Positions 35,643 to 43,553 of a stretch of 64,000 bases of DNA are shown in pieces. Under the pieces are notes generated by a model. That model saw nothing but the letters and a program-made list of their open reading frames with translations. It did not search any database and was not told the origin of the DNA. Numbering within the stretch: the first letter of the stretch is position 1; every line of letters starts with the position of its first letter. The translations under genes and the position numbers were made by a program. The stretch spans positions 3,782,001 through 3,846,000 of the forward strand of contig NZ_CP033831.1 in assembly GCF_003812745.1 (NCBI RefSeq). The letters are read 5' to 3'. The DNA is from Serratia sp. FDAARGOS_506. GTDB taxonomy: Bacteria; Pseudomonadota; Gammaproteobacteria; Enterobacterales; Enterobacteriaceae.

Positions 35643-36569
35643 TCACTCAGTGCGAGGCGATACCGGCTCGCGCTGACGGCAGACCGTCAACAACAGCTGT
35701 CGTAACCAACGGTGATCCGCCTCGGCGTCCAGGCGCGGATGCCACATTTGCGACACGGTGATGGGCGGCGTTTTCACCGGCAGCTCGAAGACGCGCAGCG
35801 GGCCGCCCGCCGGTTGCGCATGCAGGAAGGAAGCGGGTAGCAACGCCAGCAGATTCGAAGCTTGCGCCACCGCCAGCGCGGCCGGAAAGCTCGGCACCAC
35901 GGCGGCGATATGGCGTGCCAGCCCCAGCTCCGCCAGCGCGGCGTCTACCGGCCCGAGGATGCGTCCGCTGCGTGAGGCGACCACGTGGCCGCAGGCGGCG
36001 TAGTCGGCGGCGCCGATCTCCCGCTGCAGCGCCAACGGATGCGCGGTTCTCATCACGCCGACGAAGCGATCGCGGAACAGCGCCTGCAGGCGAATTTCCG
36101 GGCCCATGTCACCCAGTACGCCAATCTCCAGATCGACGAGCCCTTCACGCAGGGGCCGGTCGCTTTTCTCCGGCTTGGGCGCAAAGCGCAGACGCACCCG
36201 CGGTGCCTGTTCGGCAACGGCGGCGATCAGCGCCGGGCCGAAGGCTTCGACGAAGCCTTCGTTGGCACGCAGCGTGAAGGTACGTTCCAGCGCGGCGGGA
36301 TCCAATGCGCCCTGCGCCGGGCGCAACACCGCGCGCGCCTCGAACGCTGCGTGCCGCGCCCGCTCGCGCAGCGTTTCGGCATAGGGCGTCAGCACCATAT
36401 GACGGCCGGCGCGTACCAGCAGAGGGTCGCCGGTGGCCGCGCGCAACCGGCTTAGGGTACGGCTCATCGCCGAGGCGCTTAAACCGAGACGCCGTGCGGC
36501 GCCGGCGACGCTGCCCGCCGTCAGCAGCGCGTCAAGCGCGATCAACAGGTTGAAATCAGGGTCGGTCAT
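35643..36569 (-). CDS. LysR-type transcriptional regulator
   Basis: A 308-residue LysR protein. The N-terminal winged helix FNLLIALDALLTAGSVAGAARRLGLSASAMSRTLSRL is abbreviated here by its key AARRLGLSASAMSRTL helix, followed by the periplasmic-binding-like effector domain. The start MTDPDFNLL at 36569 follows AGGA; the frame extends upstream without similarity. It lies 134 bp upstream of the M19 gene on the same strand, between the GMC/aldehyde dehydrogenase unit and pqq, so its target could be either. Confidence 0.88.
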   Translation of the reverse strand: MTDPDFNLLIALDALLTAGSVAGAARRLGLSASAMSRTLSRLRAATGDPLLVRAGRHMVLTPYAETLRERARHAAFEARAVLRPAQGALDPAALERTFTLRANEGFVEAFGPALIAAVAEQAPRVRLRFAPKPEKSDRPLREGLVDLEIGVLGDMGPEIRLQALFRDRFVGVMRTAHPLALQREIGAADYAACGHVVASRSGRILGPVDAALAELGLARHIAAVVPSFPAALAVAQASNLLALLPASFLHAQPAGGPLRVFELPVKTPPITVSQMWHPRLDAEADHRWLRQLLLTVCRQREPVSPRTE

Positions 36570-36710
36570 ACGTGCGTATCCTGTGCTGCCGAGAAATGGG
36601 GCAAGGCGTTTGATGCAGGCGACGTCACCTATGCTGTGTCCGTCACTTACCATTATGCATGGTTATCTTTTGCGCACGCTATGATTTATCTGGCTGATAA
36701 TGTGAAGAGC

Positions 36711-36730
36711 GCCGCCCGCTAGCGGGCGGC
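36711..36730 (-). terminator. 20-bp palindrome after the GMC gene
   Basis: A perfect 20-bp palindrome (GCCGCCCGCTAGCGGGCGGC) lies 7 bp beyond the stop of the minus-strand GMC gene. It would fold into a GC hairpin on transcription. There is no long U tract, so termination may be partial. Confidence 0.65.
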
Positions 36731-36737
36731 AAAGGCC

Positions 36738-38363
36738 TTAATGGCCGGAGAGGATCATATCGGCGGCTTTTTCACCGATCATGATGCTGGGCGCATTGGT
36801 GTTGCCGCTAGGAATGACCGGCATCACCGAGGCGTCGATCACTCGCAGCCCCGATAAACCCCGTACCTGCAACTGTGGGTCGACCACCGCCATATCATCG
36901 ACGCCCATGCGTGCAGTGCCCACCTGATGGTGATAAGAGCCGGTAGCGCGGCGAATATAGTCGCGCATTTGTGCCCGGCTGTTCACGCCATCCATGCCTT
37001 GTTCTCGACCGCGCCACGGCGCCATAGCACTCTGGTGCATTACGTCGCGCATCAACAGCGCCTTGTCGGTCATGATTTCCAGATCCTCGTTCTCGGCATA
37101 CACCTGCGGATCCATCAACGGAGGTTGGAGGGGATCGTTCGAACCGAGCCATAGCCGACCGCGGCTTTTTGGCCGCACCAGACCCGGCGTGACAGTATAC
37201 CCCTGGCTGACGCCGGGCAGGAACGGTAGGGTGAATAGCAGCGACTGCGTATCCGGCCCGTTCAACTGCGGCGCCGATTTATGGAAGATCTGCGCTTCAA
37301 TACCGGAGGCCAAACCGATCTCGACCGGCTGCGGGGAAGACCACACCATCGGGCAAACCAGGTGATCGTGCAGGTTCTCACCGACGCCTGGCAGGTTGAC
37401 CAGCGCAGTCATACCCAGTTTTTCCAGCTGCTGCGCCGGGCCGATGCCGGAGTGTAACAGAATGGAAGGGGTCATAAGCGACCCGGCACACAGCAGCACC
37501 TCATGTTTGGCTTCGATACGATAGTCGATGCCGCGATGCAGGAAGTGTACCCCGGTAATGCGTTCGCCTTGGTTCAACAGCTTCAACACCCGCGCCTCCG
37601 TCATGACCGACAGGTTCGGCGCCTGGCGAATGGCGTCGCCGTAGCACACCCAGGCGCTGGCCCGTTTGCCGTTCGGCGTCATGGTGTATTGCGGGAAGCT
37701 GACGCCGCTGGGATCGTTGCCGTCGTTGTAATCCTCAACCCAGCGCAAGCCCGTCTGCTGGCCCGCCTCGACAAACGCGTGGGCCAGCGGCGTCATCGCC
37801 GGCCGTGAAACCTGCAACAGGCCTCCGGTGGCGTGCTGCGCGGAAAGCCCGACGATATTGCAGTTTTCCGCCTTACGGAAATAAGGCAGCACATCCCGCC
37901 AGGCCCAGCCCGCGGCACCCAGCGCGGCCCAGTTGTCATAATCTTCCGGCAGACCGCGCACGTACATCATGCCGTTGATGGCGCTGGAACCGCCCAGCGT
38001 TTTTCCGCGTGGCCAATAGATATCCTGTTTGCCGGCGAAGGTTTGCGGCTGGGTTGAGAATCCCCAGTCAACGGCAGAGTGCCACAGTGCCATCGCTTCC
38101 GGCGGGTTATGGATCGCCGGCATATCGTCGCGCGGCCCCGCCTCGAGCAGCAGCACGCGCAGCCCGGCGTCCACCAGCCGGCGAGTCACTACCGAACCGG
38201 CAGAGCCGGCGCCGATCACAATAAAATCGTATTTGGGATCGTTGGCACGGGCGGTGGCGCGCGTATAGCCGGAAAACGGCAGCGCTGCCGCCGCGCCCAT
38301 CGCCAGGCTAGCGGCAATGAACTTTCGGCGTCCGGCATTAGCGGTGCTTTTATCTTGTTTCAT
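36738..38363 (-). CDS. Tat-exported GMC oxidoreductase (alcohol/choline dehydrogenase-like)
   Basis: A 541-residue FAD GMC oxidoreductase. The N-terminus has a twin-arginine signal (GRRKFIAASLAMGAAAALPF), then the FAD motif FIVIGAGSAGSVVTRR, GGSSAINGMMYVRG, and C-terminal SYHHQVGTARMG and NTNAPSIMIGEKAADMI carrying the catalytic His and Asn. It should fold with FAD in the cytoplasm and work in the periplasm, oxidising an alcohol. It ends the unit begun by the aldehyde dehydrogenase, 19 bp downstream of that gene. Confidence 0.9.
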   Translation of the reverse strand: MKQDKSTANAGRRKFIAASLAMGAAAALPFSGYTRATARANDPKYDFIVIGAGSAGSVVTRRLVDAGLRVLLLEAGPRDDMPAIHNPPEAMALWHSAVDWGFSTQPQTFAGKQDIYWPRGKTLGGSSAINGMMYVRGLPEDYDNWAALGAAGWAWRDVLPYFRKAENCNIVGLSAQHATGGLLQVSRPAMTPLAHAFVEAGQQTGLRWVEDYNDGNDPSGVSFPQYTMTPNGKRASAWVCYGDAIRQAPNLSVMTEARVLKLLNQGERITGVHFLHRGIDYRIEAKHEVLLCAGSLMTPSILLHSGIGPAQQLEKLGMTALVNLPGVGENLHDHLVCPMVWSSPQPVEIGLASGIEAQIFHKSAPQLNGPDTQSLLFTLPFLPGVSQGYTVTPGLVRPKSRGRLWLGSNDPLQPPLMDPQVYAENEDLEIMTDKALLMRDVMHQSAMAPWRGREQGMDGVNSRAQMRDYIRRATGSYHHQVGTARMGVDDMAVVDPQLQVRGLSGLRVIDASVMPVIPSGNTNAPSIMIGEKAADMILSGH

Positions 38364-38382
38364 AGTGTCTCCTCTCGACCGT

Positions 38383-39900
38383 TCAATGGGCGTCGATATC
38401 TTGCAGTGCGATCCAGGTAGCCTTCATTTCGCCGTATTGCGGCAGGGCGTGCAGCGACAGATCGCGGCCAATACCGGATTGTTTGAAACCGCCGAAGGGC
38501 GAAAGAATGTCCCGCGTCAGGAAATGGTTGACCCACACGGTGCCGGCCTCCAGCTGCCGCGCGACGCGGTGGATTTTGGCGATGTCCGGCGTCCAAAAGC
38601 CGACGGTCAGACCGTATTCGCTGTCGTTGGCCAACCGAATGGCCTGTTCCTCATTGTCAAAGGTCATCAGCGAGGCGACCGGCCCGAAGATCTCGTTTTT
38701 TGAGGCGGTCATCTCCGGGGTGGCGTGGTCGATCAGCGTGGGCGGCAGCACGTATCCGCCCGGCAGCAGGGCATTGTCGGCCTGGCCGCCGCTGACGATG
38801 CTGGCACCTTCAGCGCGTGCCGATTCGATATAGCGCAGCACGTTGGCCTGATGCTGAGCATCGATCAACGGTCCCATCGTAGTGGCCGGATCCAGCGGGT
38901 GCCCCGGCTGCCATTTCTGCAACTCTTCCACCAGCAGCGTCAAAAACGACTCCTTGATGGAAGATTGCACCAGCAGTCGAGTGCCGGAGGCGCACACCGC
39001 CCCTTGGTTGGCGCAGAATCCCAGCGCGGCGAAGCGCGCCGCGCGCGCCAAATCCGGCGTATCGGCAAAAATGATGTGCGCATTTTTACCACCGCCTTCC
39101 AGGAAGGTGCGCTTCATGTTGGACTGCCCGGCGTAGATCAGCAGCTGTTTGGCGACCTGCGTGGAGCCGGTGAACGCCATTGCGCGCACTCGAGGGTGCA
39201 ACGCCAGCGTTTTGCCCACCTGAGCGCCACCGGTCACCACGTTGAAAACGCCGTCGGGGATACCGGCGAGGCGGGTCAGCTCGGCCAGGCGAATGCCGGT
39301 CAGCGGCGCTTTCTCCGACGGTTTGAACACCACCGAGTTACCCATCGCCAGCGCCGGGGCTATTTTCCAACAGGCGATCATCAGCGGATTGTTCCACGGC
39401 GTCATCACCGCCACCACGCCGAGTGGCGCCAGCGTGATCATGCCATGAAAGGCATCGCCGGTCGGGGCGATCTCGCCGGCGATCTTGTCGATTGCCTCGG
39501 CGTAGTAGCGGATGGCGATCTGCACATCCTGCATGTCCATATCCAGCGATTCATGGATGGTTTTGCCGGTATCCAGGCTTTCCAGCAGCGCCAGCTCTTC
39601 CTGATGTTCCGCCACCAGGTCGGCCAGCCGCAGCAGTGCCGCCTTGCGTTGTGCCGGTGAGCGTCGCACCCAGTCGCCGTTTTTGAACGCCTGTTCGGCG
39701 GCCGTCACGGCGCGGTTGACCGTGGCTTCATCACAGTCGGCGATGTTGGCCAGCGGACGCCCATCGATCGGGCTGGCGTCGATGAAAGTCGCGCCATCGG
39801 CTGAATCCTGATACCGGCCGGCGATATAGGCGCGGCCTTCAATTTGCAGCCCGGCGGCTTGCTGCCGCCATTGGGCGAAGGTTTTGCTTTGGCTACTCAT
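38383..39900 (-). CDS. Aldehyde dehydrogenase (PuuC/betaine-aldehyde type)
   Basis: A 505-residue cytoplasmic aldehyde dehydrogenase with GVVAVMTPWNNPLMIACWK, a general-base motif FLEGGGKNAHIIF that is unusual in having EGGGK where most have ELGGK, and the catalytic Cys in GFCANQGAVCASGTR. The ATG at 39900 follows AGGGATC; a GTG at 39921 adds seven residues. It is divergent from a LysR gene and is followed by the exported GMC dehydrogenase, so the alcohol would be oxidised outside and the aldehyde inside. Confidence 0.9.
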   Translation of the reverse strand: MSSQSKTFAQWRQQAAGLQIEGRAYIAGRYQDSADGATFIDASPIDGRPLANIADCDEATVNRAVTAAEQAFKNGDWVRRSPAQRKAALLRLADLVAEHQEELALLESLDTGKTIHESLDMDMQDVQIAIRYYAEAIDKIAGEIAPTGDAFHGMITLAPLGVVAVMTPWNNPLMIACWKIAPALAMGNSVVFKPSEKAPLTGIRLAELTRLAGIPDGVFNVVTGGAQVGKTLALHPRVRAMAFTGSTQVAKQLLIYAGQSNMKRTFLEGGGKNAHIIFADTPDLARAARFAALGFCANQGAVCASGTRLLVQSSIKESFLTLLVEELQKWQPGHPLDPATTMGPLIDAQHQANVLRYIESARAEGASIVSGGQADNALLPGGYVLPPTLIDHATPEMTASKNEIFGPVASLMTFDNEEQAIRLANDSEYGLTVGFWTPDIAKIHRVARQLEAGTVWVNHFLTRDILSPFGGFKQSGIGRDLSLHALPQYGEMKATWIALQDIDAH

Positions 39901-40021
39901 CTCGGATCCCTTAGTAGACACCGCTTAGCGGGTGAGTAACTAAACTAGCGGGACGACGTTACCGCGACGAGTAGATAAACGACACCATACTGGTAACGCA
40001 TAGGCACCAATAGATGGCCTA

Positions 40022-40042
40022 TAGTGTGCTAATAACGCACTA
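40022..40042. promoter_or_regulatory. Candidate LysR binding dyad
   Basis: TAGTG and CACTA arms separated by exactly 11 bp, 18 bp before the LysR start and in the divergent gap with the aldehyde dehydrogenase gene. This geometry suits the interrupted dyads bound by LysR proteins and would allow self-repression. Confidence 0.5.
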
Positions 40043-40060
40043 GGGGAACGGAAAGAAAAC

Positions 40061-40966
40061 ATGGATATGATCAACGCATTGCGCGTGTTTAACGCCGTCG
40101 TGGCCGAAGGTAGTTTCACTGCCGCAGCGGAAACGCTCGATCTCTCACGCCCGCGGGTCAGCAAATACATCGCCGAGCTGGAACAGCATTTCGGCGTGCG
40201 TTTGTTGCAGCGTACGACGCGATCGATGACGCTGACCGAGGCTGGGCGTGAATGTTACGCCTTCAGCCAGCGCATTACCGCCGAATGTCAGGCGCTGGAC
40301 GAGTATATGGGCAATCAAGGGCAACCTGGTGGCACGTTGCGCATCAGCGCGCCGCACCCATACTGTCGCGCCGAGCTGGCGACTATCGTGGCGGGTTATC
40401 AACGCCGCTATCCGCGTGTAGCGGTCGAGTTTTGCCTCAGCGATCAGTTGGTCAACCTGATTGAGCAGGGCATCGACGTGGCGATCCGCGTGGCCAATTT
40501 GTCCGATTCCACGCTGGTGGCGCGCCGGCTATGCGACATCCCGCGGGTTCTCTGCGCCTCGCCCGAATACTTGGCAAAGCACGGCGTTCCCACCTCACCG
40601 CAAGCGTTGCGCGACCACAACTGTCTGATGTATTCATTGTTGCCGCGTACGGAACAATGGGAATATCTGGATGCGCAGGGCCGGGCGATTGAAGTGCCGG
40701 TATTCGGCACGCTGCGCGCCAACAGCGGCGATGCGCTGCTCGCCAGCGCGCTTGAAGGCCGGGGCATAATCCTGGAGCCGGAGTTCGTGGTCAGGGAAGC
40801 GCTGGCCGCCGGTGCGCTGGTCAGGGTGATGGCGGAATACGTGTGGACCAGCCGTTCGCTGTACGTGTTGTACGTTAACCGGCGCTACCTGCCGGTTAAC
40901 ATACGCAGCTTCGTGGATTTCCTGGCGGAGTATTATCAGCGCGCCGCTTTTTCGGCCGGGGGTTGA
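40061..40966 (+). CDS. LysR-type transcriptional regulator
   Basis: A 301-residue LysR protein. The DNA-binding helix is FTAAAETLDLSRPRVSKYIA near residue 25, followed by the effector domain with GTLRISAPHPYCRAELA. It is of the CrgA/DsdC-like group that begins MDMINALRVFNAVVAEGSF. It is divergent from the aldehyde dehydrogenase/GMC unit, its probable target. Its 3' end overlaps the convergent DUF2783 gene by 31 bp, so expression of one may disturb the other. Confidence 0.9.
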   Translation: MDMINALRVFNAVVAEGSFTAAAETLDLSRPRVSKYIAELEQHFGVRLLQRTTRSMTLTEAGRECYAFSQRITAECQALDEYMGNQGQPGGTLRISAPHPYCRAELATIVAGYQRRYPRVAVEFCLSDQLVNLIEQGIDVAIRVANLSDSTLVARRLCDIPRVLCASPEYLAKHGVPTSPQALRDHNCLMYSLLPRTEQWEYLDAQGRAIEVPVFGTLRANSGDALLASALEGRGIILEPEFVVREALAAGALVRVMAEYVWTSRSLYVLYVNRRYLPVNIRSFVDFLAEYYQRAAFSAGG

Positions 40967-41160
40967 GCGCTTTCTGGCTGTAGCTCAGCAGCCTCGGTAA
41001 TCAACGCCCGGGCCGTTTGTTCATCCGCCAGCGCCTCCAGCAGCAACAGGTTCAGTCGCGCCAAAAACAGCGCCAGGTCTTCACCGCTGAAGCGGCCGGC
41101 GGCCTGCTCGAAATAGCGATAGATCTCATCGCGTTGACGGTCGTTCAGCTTAGTTTTCAT
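40936..41160 (-). CDS. DUF2783 small protein
   Basis: A 74-residue acidic, helical protein starting MKTKLNDRQRDEIYRYFEQA. DUF2783 proteins are regularly found directly after FAD-dependent aromatic hydroxylases, as here, where the ATG lies 11 bp inside the hydroxylase end. A helper or subunit role is plausible but no function is established. It closes the minus-strand arm of the ring-cleavage cluster. Confidence 0.82.
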   Translation of the reverse strand: MKTKLNDRQRDEIYRYFEQAAGRFSGEDLALFLARLNLLLLEALADEQTARALITEAAELQPESAQPPAEKAAR

Positions 41161-42877
41161 CGGTTGTCTCCTTGTCGCCACTAAGGTGAGCGCAGGCGCG
41201 CTGCAGGGCCTGCTCGATTTGTTGGGCCGTGGCCGGTTGCGGCTGTCCCCAGCGCCAACACACGTGGCCATCAGGCCTAACCAGATACAGCGCGTCTTGT
41301 GCGGTGCCGTAAGCAACGTGTAGCCGCCCGTGCGGATCTTCAATGACGCCGGCATCGCCGTGCCGCGGCCGCCCCGGCAAACCGACGGTGACGATGCGCA
41401 GCGGGTAACGCGTTTGCAGCTCTCGTGCCGGCGATGCCGTTGTATCGGGCTCTGTCTGCGCCGGGAAGTGCAGCAGGGTGAAGCTGCGCGCGTCAAGCAG
41501 CCCTGTCAGGGCCTGGGGGTGGCCATCCTGCAGCAGGGGATACTCGTCTAACACCGAGCCTACCGCCGGGCCGGGCAGATCGTCGTCTGTCGTCAGGGTA
41601 TTCAGCGGGGAATCCGTATAACGGATGCTGTGGGTCTGACGTGGGTTGATCAGCGACGAAAATTGCGGATGACGGGCCGCCAGCGACAGCACCGCGTTGC
41701 GTAGCGTGGTGCCGCCGGGCGTAGCGGGGCACATGAATTCCGCGCTGCGGCTCGCTTGATCGGCGTTATCGCGCCAGGCACCGTGGCGTTCGTGGGAGTA
41801 GCTGTCCAGCAGGCGATCCGGCGCGCGCCCTTGCAGAACATAGGCCAGTTTCCACCCCAGGTTGTAGGCGTCGTCCAGGCCGCCGTTGAGACCGCGCACG
41901 CCGAAGATCGGCACCACGTGCGCCGCATCACCGACAAACAACACTCGGCCGTGTCGGTAACGCTCCAGCGACAGTGCCTTGGCGTTGTACATGCTGATCC
42001 AGATCGGTCGCCATTGTCCCGTTTCGCCGACCATCTTCAGAAAGCCTTCCACCACCGGCAGGACGTTTTCCGGTTTCAGACCCTCTTCGTCACTGACATG
42101 ATCCTCCAGCAGGTAATCGATGCGCCAAATGTTATCGGGCTGACGGTGCATCCACATCGGGCCTGGACGGAGCGGTGTTTCGAACCAGACTCGGCGTTCT
42201 GCCGGGGTTTCGCTTTCCAGCTCGATATCGATAATGGCGAAACGCCCTTTGTGTACCCGGCCCTGCAGATGCAAATCCAGCTGTTCTCGCATGCGGCTGC
42301 GACCACCGTCGCAGGCGAGCAGCCAATCGGCTTCGAGCTGATAATTGACGCCCGCCGCCTGCAGCGACACCTTGACGCCCTCGTCTGACGGCACGATGCG
42401 CTGCACCTCTGATCCCCAGCGGATTTCGATCAGATCGCCACAGCGCATCACTTCATCTAGCAGGAACTGCTCGATGTAGTACTGCTGCAAATTGATCATC
42501 GCCGGAAACTGCTGGTTGTCATCCTGCAGCATGTCGAATTGCATCACCTGTTCGCCGTGATAAAAGCTGCGGCCGCGGGTCCAGGCCAGCCCTTTGTCGA
42601 CAAAGGCGGCGACGACGCCCAACTTATCGAGGATTTCCAGGCTGCGACGCGAGATGCAGGCCGCACGGCTGCCGGTGCACACCTGAGTGTCGTTCTCCAG
42701 AACCAGCGAAGCGACGCCCTGTCGCGCCAGCGCCAGCGCGGTGGCCAAACCGACCGGCCCGCCGCCGACGATAACCACCTGATGGCGGCGCGTTTCGCGG
42801 CCGCCCTCCAGCGGCGGCAGCCGAACCGGGTATTGTTGATAATGAAATTCGCCAATCACGTTATTGGGTTGCATCAT
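41150..42877 (-). CDS. FAD-dependent aromatic hydroxylase (MhpA-like)
   Basis: A 575-residue class A flavoprotein monooxygenase. The FAD motif is VVIVGGGPVGLATALALARQ, the DG motif is LLACDGGRSRMREQL and the GD motif VLFVGDAAHVVPIFGVRGLN; a thioredoxin-like C-terminal domain follows. Such enzymes insert a hydroxyl next to a phenolic OH. It would prepare a catechol-type substrate for the extradiol dioxygenase encoded at 49302. GGAG precedes two tandem ATGs; the first is used here. Confidence 0.9.
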   Translation of the reverse strand: MMQPNNVIGEFHYQQYPVRLPPLEGGRETRRHQVVIVGGGPVGLATALALARQGVASLVLENDTQVCTGSRAACISRRSLEILDKLGVVAAFVDKGLAWTRGRSFYHGEQVMQFDMLQDDNQQFPAMINLQQYYIEQFLLDEVMRCGDLIEIRWGSEVQRIVPSDEGVKVSLQAAGVNYQLEADWLLACDGGRSRMREQLDLHLQGRVHKGRFAIIDIELESETPAERRVWFETPLRPGPMWMHRQPDNIWRIDYLLEDHVSDEEGLKPENVLPVVEGFLKMVGETGQWRPIWISMYNAKALSLERYRHGRVLFVGDAAHVVPIFGVRGLNGGLDDAYNLGWKLAYVLQGRAPDRLLDSYSHERHGAWRDNADQASRSAEFMCPATPGGTTLRNAVLSLAARHPQFSSLINPRQTHSIRYTDSPLNTLTTDDDLPGPAVGSVLDEYPLLQDGHPQALTGLLDARSFTLLHFPAQTEPDTTASPARELQTRYPLRIVTVGLPGRPRHGDAGVIEDPHGRLHVAYGTAQDALYLVRPDGHVCWRWGQPQPATAQQIEQALQRACAHLSGDKETTDEN

Positions 42878-42896
42878 CTGTCTCCTTATCGCACTG

Positions 42897-43553
42897 TCAC
42901 GCGTTTGCCGGCGCCACCAGGGCGGCGAAGGGATGGCGAGCCACGCCGGCCTGGATCGGCATCACCCAGTCGGGCAGTTGCTGGGTGATCTCCACATCCC
43001 GCAGCACCAGTTGATCGAGGAAATCGCCGAGATGTTCCATCGCCTCTGGGCGCGCGTCGTGCAACACCATCACCGTCCAGGGCTGGGCGGCGATATCCTC
43101 CAGCGCACGCGTCACCCACCCGTGGGTCGGCAATTCCCAGTCGCGCGGTACTGAATTCCACAGCACCAGGGTAAAACCCTGCTGCTGCAAGACCTCGACC
43201 GCTTCCTGGTTCAGCACGTGCGGGCCAAGAATGCCTTTGCCGGCATAGGGGCGAAACAGCGGGGGCGATTCGGCGTAGGTGCCGAGTCGGGCTTGCCCCT
43301 CAGTGATCTCATGGCGAGCGAAGCCCGGGGCGCCCAACCCCAAAGGCAGCGAGTGAGTCAGGGTGTGAATGCCGACGCGGTGTCCAGCCTGTTTGACGGC
43401 GGCGACCAGCGCTTCGCCGCCTTCTGCGGCGATTTTCTCGCCAATGGGAAAGAAGTTGGCCAGAATTCGACGTTCCGCCAGCGTTTGGAGCACCAGCGGC
43501 GTACCTACCGGGTGGGGGCCGTTGTCAAACGTCAGCGTCAGTTTTTTATGCAT
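42897..43553 (-). CDS. NodB-homology (polysaccharide deacetylase-like) protein
   Basis: A 218-residue protein with the carbohydrate esterase 4 fold: motif 1 is TFDNGP instead of TFDDGP, so the usual metal-binding second Asp is Asn; motif 2, HTLTH, is intact; motif 3 is FRPYAG. There is no signal peptide, so it is cytoplasmic. That location and its place between a hydroxylase and a GMC oxidoreductase argue against a cell-wall role and for action on a small N-acyl or formyl compound, although the altered motif leaves activity open. It overlaps the GMC gene by 8 bp. Confidence 0.85.
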   Translation of the reverse strand: MHKKLTLTFDNGPHPVGTPLVLQTLAERRILANFFPIGEKIAAEGGEALVAAVKQAGHRVGIHTLTHSLPLGLGAPGFARHEITEGQARLGTYAESPPLFRPYAGKGILGPHVLNQEAVEVLQQQGFTLVLWNSVPRDWELPTHGWVTRALEDIAAQPWTVMVLHDARPEAMEHLGDFLDQLVLRDVEITQQLPDWVMPIQAGVARHPFAALVAPANA

